Assembly: GCA_028714675.1 (NCBI GenBank)
Contig: JAQTLV010000004.1
Span: forward strand, 1 to 64,000
Length of the DNA: 64,000 nucleotides
From: Sulfurovaceae bacterium
GTDB lineage: Bacteria > Campylobacterota > Campylobacteria > Campylobacterales > Sulfurovaceae
Reading direction: 5' to 3'
The notes under the pieces are model-generated. The model searched no databases. It was not told the origin of the DNA and saw only the letters and a program-made list of their open reading frames with translations. A program made the position numbers and the translations under genes. Shown here one piece after another: positions 59,872-64,000 of this stretch (position 1 is its first letter; every line of letters starts with the position of its first letter).

Positions 59872-60947
59872 CACTACTCCTAACATACCTTTCCCTTGCT
59901 CTTTTTGTATCTTTTATGTGTTCAATGCTAGAAGCCGTACTTCTTTCTAGTACAAATTCTTACATAGAGACTCTTTCTAAAGAGACTCATGGAGATGCCG
60001 TTGATATTTTAAAAAAATTAAAAAAAAATATCAATAGACCAATCTCATCTATTTTAACCTTCAATACATTTGCAGCTACTATGGGTGCTACTGGTGTTGG
60101 AGCAGAAGCACAAAAATTATTTGGATCAGATATGCAAGCAGTAGTAGCTTTTGGGTTAACTCTTTTGTTGTTATATGTTTCCGAAATAATTCCTAAAACT
60201 ATAGGTGCAATATATTGGAAAAAATTGCTTGTACCAGCAGCATATTTGATAGACCTTTTAATGAAAATAACATTTCCTTTTGTATGGTTATCAACAATCA
60301 TTACAAACTTTATATCCAGAGGTAAAAAACATACAAGCTATTTTTCAAGAGATGAGATAATGGCAGTTGTTGCTATGGGGGAAAGAGAAGGAACTATAAA
60401 TCCAAAAGAAAGTAGCTTAATAGAAAATCTTTTAAAATTAAAAAATATTAAAGCAAAAGATATTATGACTCCTAGAAGCGTAGTTGTTGCTTTTCCTGGT
60501 GATATGATGATAGAAGAGGTTTTAGAAGACGATAGAATGTATATACACTCCCGTATCCCAATATATGGCGATTCTATTGATAATATTATAGGTGTTGTTT
60601 TAAATCAAGCTATTCTTGAAGAGAGTATTGAAGAGAGAGATGATACGAAGTTAAAAGATATAGTTATGGAAGCACATAGTGTTTCTGAAAATGTTCCAGT
60701 TTCGCTTCTCATAGATATGTTTATAAAAAGAAAAACACACTTGTTTATAGTGCATGATAACTATGGGCAAACAGAAGGTGTTGTTACACTTGAAGACGTT
60801 TTGGAAGTTATGCTAGGCGTTGAGATAGTAGATGAAATGGATGAAGTTGAAGATATGCAAGTCTTAGCAAAAAATAAAAGTAAAATGCAAAAAGATAAAC
60901 TACTTTTAGAGCAAAAGAGAAGAGCAAAATCTTCAAAACAAGGCTAA
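59868..60947 (+). CDS. CNNM/CBS-domain membrane protein
   Basis: A 359-aa protein with an N-terminal DUF21 (CNNM) membrane domain of four hydrophobic segments, the LLLYVSEIIPKTIGAIYWKK stretch, and a cytoplasmic pair of CBS domains (about 190-320: DIMTPRSVVVAFP, and LFIVHDNYGQTEGVVTLEDV). The CorC_HlyC C-terminal domain is absent. Members export magnesium or cobalt, or regulate transport. It is often annotated hemolysin. Followed directly by the next gene. Confidence 0.88.
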   Translation: MTLLLTYLSLALFVSFMCSMLEAVLLSSTNSYIETLSKETHGDAVDILKKLKKNINRPISSILTFNTFAATMGATGVGAEAQKLFGSDMQAVVAFGLTLLLLYVSEIIPKTIGAIYWKKLLVPAAYLIDLLMKITFPFVWLSTIITNFISRGKKHTSYFSRDEIMAVVAMGEREGTINPKESSLIENLLKLKNIKAKDIMTPRSVVVAFPGDMMIEEVLEDDRMYIHSRIPIYGDSIDNIIGVVLNQAILEESIEERDDTKLKDIVMEAHSVSENVPVSLLIDMFIKRKTHLFIVHDNYGQTEGVVTLEDVLEVMLGVEIVDEMDEVEDMQVLAKNKSKMQKDKLLLEQKRRAKSSKQG

Positions 60948-62459
60948 ATGAGCCGCATAGTTTTAACTACTTTAAATGCACGATATTCGCATACTTCGAT
61001 TGCTTTACGATATCTATATGCCAATTTGCATGAGATTAAGCTTCATGCAAAGATTGTGGATTTTACAATCAAAGAAGATCTCAATACAATATCTGAAAAA
61101 TTATTAGAAAATAATCCTGAAATTATTGGAATAGGTGTTTATATTTGGAATGCATCCAAGATAGAACAATTATTAAGAATATTAAAAGAGAAAGCTCCAG
61201 AAGTTATTATTGTACTAGGTGGTCCAGAGGTGAGTTATACTCCTTTTAGGATAAATATTGATAGTGCTGATTATATTGTTCAAGGAGAGGGTGAGGCGAC
61301 ATTTTATAATCTATGTAAGCACCTCTTAAACAAAGAATTACCAAAAGAGCGTATATATAAACCTATGCTTTTGGATGCTAAAAATATATTATTACCTTAT
61401 GATTATTATAGTGACGAAGATATAGCGAAGCGTCGTATTTATGTGGAGGCATCGAGGGGGTGTCCGTTTCGATGCGAGTTTTGTTTGTCATCTATAGATA
61501 AGAGTGTTAGATATTTTGATGAAGATAAATTTTTAGAAGCCATTGAGCAGTTGTGGAGTCGTGGAGCAAGAGATTTTCGCTTCATTGATCGTACATTCAA
61601 TCTAAATATATCATATGCAAACAAATTGTTAGATTTTTTTCTTGCCAAAACACCTCCTTATTTTGTTCATTTTGAAGTTATCCCAGAAGCTTTTCCTGAT
61701 TCTATTCGTGAGCGTTTAATGAAATTTCCTCCAGCATCACTGCAGTTAGAGATAGGAATACAAACTCTTGATAAAACAGTTGCAAAAAATATCAGCAGAC
61801 CTCTTAACTTTAAAAAAATAGTTGAAAACATTGCTTTTTTACAAAAGCATACAAAAGCACATTTGCACCTAGATCTCATAGTTGGGTTGCCAGGAGAAAG
61901 TTTAGAGCAATTTGGACGCAATCTGGATATGTTAATAAGTCTAAGTGACTCAGAGATACAAATAGGAATATTGAAGAAATTATCTGGTACACGCATAAAT
62001 AGACATGACGAAGAGTATAAAATGGTATATTCAAATATTCCACCATATGATATTATCTCAAATAATCTTTTAGACATTGAGACAATAAATGAGATGAAAA
62101 GATTTGCTAGGTATTGGGATTTGTGCTATAACAGCGGTAATTTTACCCATACAATAAAATTAATATGGGGCGATAAAAGTGTTTTTGAGAGTTTTAGAGA
62201 ATTTAGTATATGGTTATATGATTATAGTGGACAATCAACAGTATTTTATTTAGATACCTTAGCAGAATATATTTTTACATATCTAGCAAGCATTAAAAAA
62301 ATTGAATCCTTAGAAGTTGCCAATTTGATTGCACAAGATATAATGAAAATCGAGGGTAGGGTCTTGCCAAAATTTCTTCGCAATGCCGGAGTATATTATA
62401 TTACTAAAAAGACACTTAGGCAAAATGCATCACTTAAAAGACAACAAAAGCATATATAA
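60948..62459 (+). CDS. B12-binding-domain radical SAM protein (DUF4080)
   Basis: A 503-aa protein. N-terminal cobalamin-binding-type Rossmann domain (TLNARYSHTSIALRYL, IIVLGGPEVSYTP), then radical SAM core with CPFRCEFC (about residues 172-179), and a C-terminal DUF4080 region. The substrate is unknown. Starts right at the end of the CNNM gene and is probably co-transcribed. Confidence 0.9.
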   Translation: MSRIVLTTLNARYSHTSIALRYLYANLHEIKLHAKIVDFTIKEDLNTISEKLLENNPEIIGIGVYIWNASKIEQLLRILKEKAPEVIIVLGGPEVSYTPFRINIDSADYIVQGEGEATFYNLCKHLLNKELPKERIYKPMLLDAKNILLPYDYYSDEDIAKRRIYVEASRGCPFRCEFCLSSIDKSVRYFDEDKFLEAIEQLWSRGARDFRFIDRTFNLNISYANKLLDFFLAKTPPYFVHFEVIPEAFPDSIRERLMKFPPASLQLEIGIQTLDKTVAKNISRPLNFKKIVENIAFLQKHTKAHLHLDLIVGLPGESLEQFGRNLDMLISLSDSEIQIGILKKLSGTRINRHDEEYKMVYSNIPPYDIISNNLLDIETINEMKRFARYWDLCYNSGNFTHTIKLIWGDKSVFESFREFSIWLYDYSGQSTVFYLDTLAEYIFTYLASIKKIESLEVANLIAQDIMKIEGRVLPKFLRNAGVYYITKKTLRQNASLKRQQKHI

Positions 62460-62553
62460 TTATTTGAAACAAAGATGTCTTTCAAGTTGCAGATTAGAAC
62501 CCTGTAAGGCTTTATGAACCTAGTCTGGATTTAATTAAGAAGATTTTATAGCC

Positions 62554-63153
62554 TTAGGCAAGCTCTTTTTCCCAATAGTTTTTCCATACCATTGCGAGTT
62601 TTGAGCTCTCTATTGTTCTTAGTTTTTTTGGGAGGTTGTTTCTTATATTTTTTTCGATATGTTTTGTAAGCTTCTTATTTTTCATAATCGCATTGAAACC
62701 ACCAGCACCTTGTTGATGTGAGCCGTAAATAGTAAAGGCAGTGATTTTGATACCATTTTTTTTCAGTGCTTGAATATTGTCTTTAAGAATAGCTCTGAAT
62801 ATTCTATCTTGATTTTCAGGTATTTTCCATTTACCATAAGGAATGCCTAGTTTTTTTGTATAGAGCTTGGCCGTTTGTGGCATAATTTGGTAGCGTCCAT
62901 AGGCACCGCTTTTTTTATTTCTAGTATTATAATTACCAGTAGTAGATTCTATTTTGACAATCTTTTTGACAATCTTTTCAAATTTTTTATCATCCATTCC
63001 AGCATGTTTTGCTATTTGGCTGTAAGCAGCTTGAGCATTTGTAGCACCAAAAGATAATATGATAAGTAAAGTTAGTACCGGTCTAAATATGGTTGTTAAT
63101 TTTGATCTGATTGTTGTGTTGATAAAAAATGCAGTAGTTAAAATAATAATCAT
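62554..63153 (-). CDS. Lysozyme-like (SLT-type) secreted protein
   Basis: A 199-aa protein with an N-terminal hydrophobic stretch and a second (LLIILSFGATNAQA) that looks like a signal with an AQA cleavage site. The fold is that of a transglycosylase/lysozyme: KIVKIESTTGNYNTRNKKS (catalytic Glu candidate), GAYGRYQIMPQTAKLY, IYGSHQQGAGGF. Similar small proteins accompany secretion systems or act as standalone lysozymes; no such system lies here. Confidence 0.8.
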   Translation of the reverse strand: MIIILTTAFFINTTIRSKLTTIFRPVLTLLIILSFGATNAQAAYSQIAKHAGMDDKKFEKIVKKIVKIESTTGNYNTRNKKSGAYGRYQIMPQTAKLYTKKLGIPYGKWKIPENQDRIFRAILKDNIQALKKNGIKITAFTIYGSHQQGAGGFNAIMKNKKLTKHIEKNIRNNLPKKLRTIESSKLAMVWKNYWEKELA

Positions 63154-63471
63154 TATGTATAATAGTAATTCGATAGTTCTTTCCTCGCTTGTATAACTTT
63201 GATATTAATGTTTAAAAGAGACAAATATCCTCTTTTAAAAATTAATCGGCGAATTATAGTATAAAAAACTTACCTAATTATAAAATATTAAGACTATTTT
63301 GATTGAATTAAGGTTTTATTAAGGTTTTCGGATGTAATGATAAACCAAAAGTATTTCTTCTAGCAGAGTGCCTCTCGCTATTTTAATGATAGACCTATGA
63401 TATGTAATATAATAATATAAAAAAATAAAAAAGAGAAAATTTTGACAAAAAAGCATATCTATTGTGTTGTC
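63154..63471. other. Intergenic region with an inverted repeat
   Basis: No gene seen. TTTAAAAGAG (63211-63220) and CTCTTTTAAA (63230-63239) form a perfect 10-bp inverted repeat with a 9-base loop, upstream of the lysozyme-like gene; it could be an operator or the terminator of the gene at 63472. The rest is AT-rich without recognisable signals. Confidence 0.5.
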
Positions 63472-64000
63472 TTAAAACTCTTTATAGTGTTTTTCCCAGT
63501 AACTATCTATAAAACCAAATTTACCATCTTTGTATTTTCCTAGTATTTCGGTTGATATGGTTTTTGTATCTTTTTGCTTATTGTTTTTAGTTATCGAGAT
63601 TGTATTTAGCTCACATTCATCCCCATGAATATTTCCTAATAGTATCGCTTTGTTATCTTTTATATAAAAAAGGTCACTATCCCATAGCATATCCGCACAA
63701 CCGCTATGGTGATATGAGTAGTATTTGTTTGTTTTGTTTATATGTGTGGCATTTGGAAAATTTGAAAAATCTTCAATGAAATTAAATTGCTTTGTTTTTG
63801 GATTATACATTATTATATTTTGTGTGGTAGTAGTGTTATAATAAAGTCTTTGTATCCATCTTTGTTGAAATCTTCAAATTTCATAAATGCACAATCAATA
63901 TTTTTTGTAAATATATTTTTATTTTGTGAGTTTAAAATTGATACTTTTTCTTGGTTTTGACAAATGGAAGTATATATTTTGCCATCTATTTTAGTATTTA
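63472..64000 (-). pseudogene. XAC2610/VCBS-like protein gene, frameshifted and cut by the window edge
   Basis: Read on the minus strand, the frame from the edge gives NTKIDGKIYTSIC, then DCAFMKFEDFNKDGYKDF, a D-x-N-x-D-G calcium-loop motif. It stops at a TAA near 63811 in that frame. The natural continuation, QNIIMYNPKTKQFNFIEDF and SYHHSGCADMLWDSDLFY, is in the neighbouring frame to 63472. The shift lies within about 63818-63845. The protein resembles XAC2610-type secreted proteins. It may be a pseudogene or reflect a sequencing error; the 5' end is outside the window. Confidence 0.7.

Noticed and set aside
1-64000. CRISPR arrays, transposases, integrases or prophage genes
   Set aside because: Looked for regularly spaced repeats and for the usual protein families; none found.

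Overview
The window is chromosomal DNA of a Campylobacterota (epsilonproteobacterial) organism, probably a free-living Sulfurimonas-like lineage. The DNA is AT-rich and TTG starts are frequent. Several gene orders are typical of the phylum: cbpA-hspR followed by a Kef-type antiporter, a cysteine-rich-subunit (E-type) succinate dehydrogenase, tandem Opr-family porins, and a tatD/rlpA/hisB/kdsC/lptC/lptA/engB/mreD-like/mrdA cluster. The genus assignment is inference.

Layout. 1-80 is the 3' end of a 5S rRNA, so an rRNA operon lies just upstream. 80-1672 is a small accessory segment with two unrecognised genes, bracketed by a degraded copy of the 5S 3' end. 1.7-4.3 kb is the heat-shock co-chaperone/HspR/antiporter operon. 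4.3-20 kb is mostly housekeeping: valS, sdhABE, thiL, folD-lepB-M50 protease-rpiB-apt, nadE, a cyclophilin, pyrF and tRNA-Ser(GCU). 20-24.7 kb holds small genes, mdaB and a SulP anion transporter that is visibly richer in G+C than its surroundings. 24.8-27.5 kb is a tandem pair of porin genes with near-identical upstream regions. 27.6-34.8 kb is one dense run for envelope assembly: LPS transport, Kdo synthesis, lytic enzyme and rod-shape genes. 35-42.4 kb contains queC behind a structured leader, a four-gene operon (NifU-like, ferritin-like, psd, HAD), ychF and a radical SAM protein.

42.4-47.4 kb is the most accessory part. It has a flavin monooxygenase/TetR pair with two matching operators around its promoter, a solitary PemK/MazF-type toxin between palindromic repeats, a nucleotidyl-cyclase-like protein, and two secreted proteins of unknown function. 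47.4-54.7 kb holds envelope, stress and small membrane proteins, including cold-shock protein and a dual-specificity phosphatase broken by a frameshift. 54.8-62.5 kb returns to core genes (adk, aspS, nadK, recN, a CNNM/CBS protein, a B12-binding radical SAM protein). The window ends in a lysozyme-like protein and a second frameshifted gene that runs off the edge.

No CRISPR array, integrase, transposase or prophage was seen. The observations that most deserve follow-up are the 5S-bracketed segment, the palindromic repeat it shares with the toxin locus, the cyclase-like gene, the queC leader, the paired TetR operators and the NifU-like protein that lacks its first ligand cysteine.
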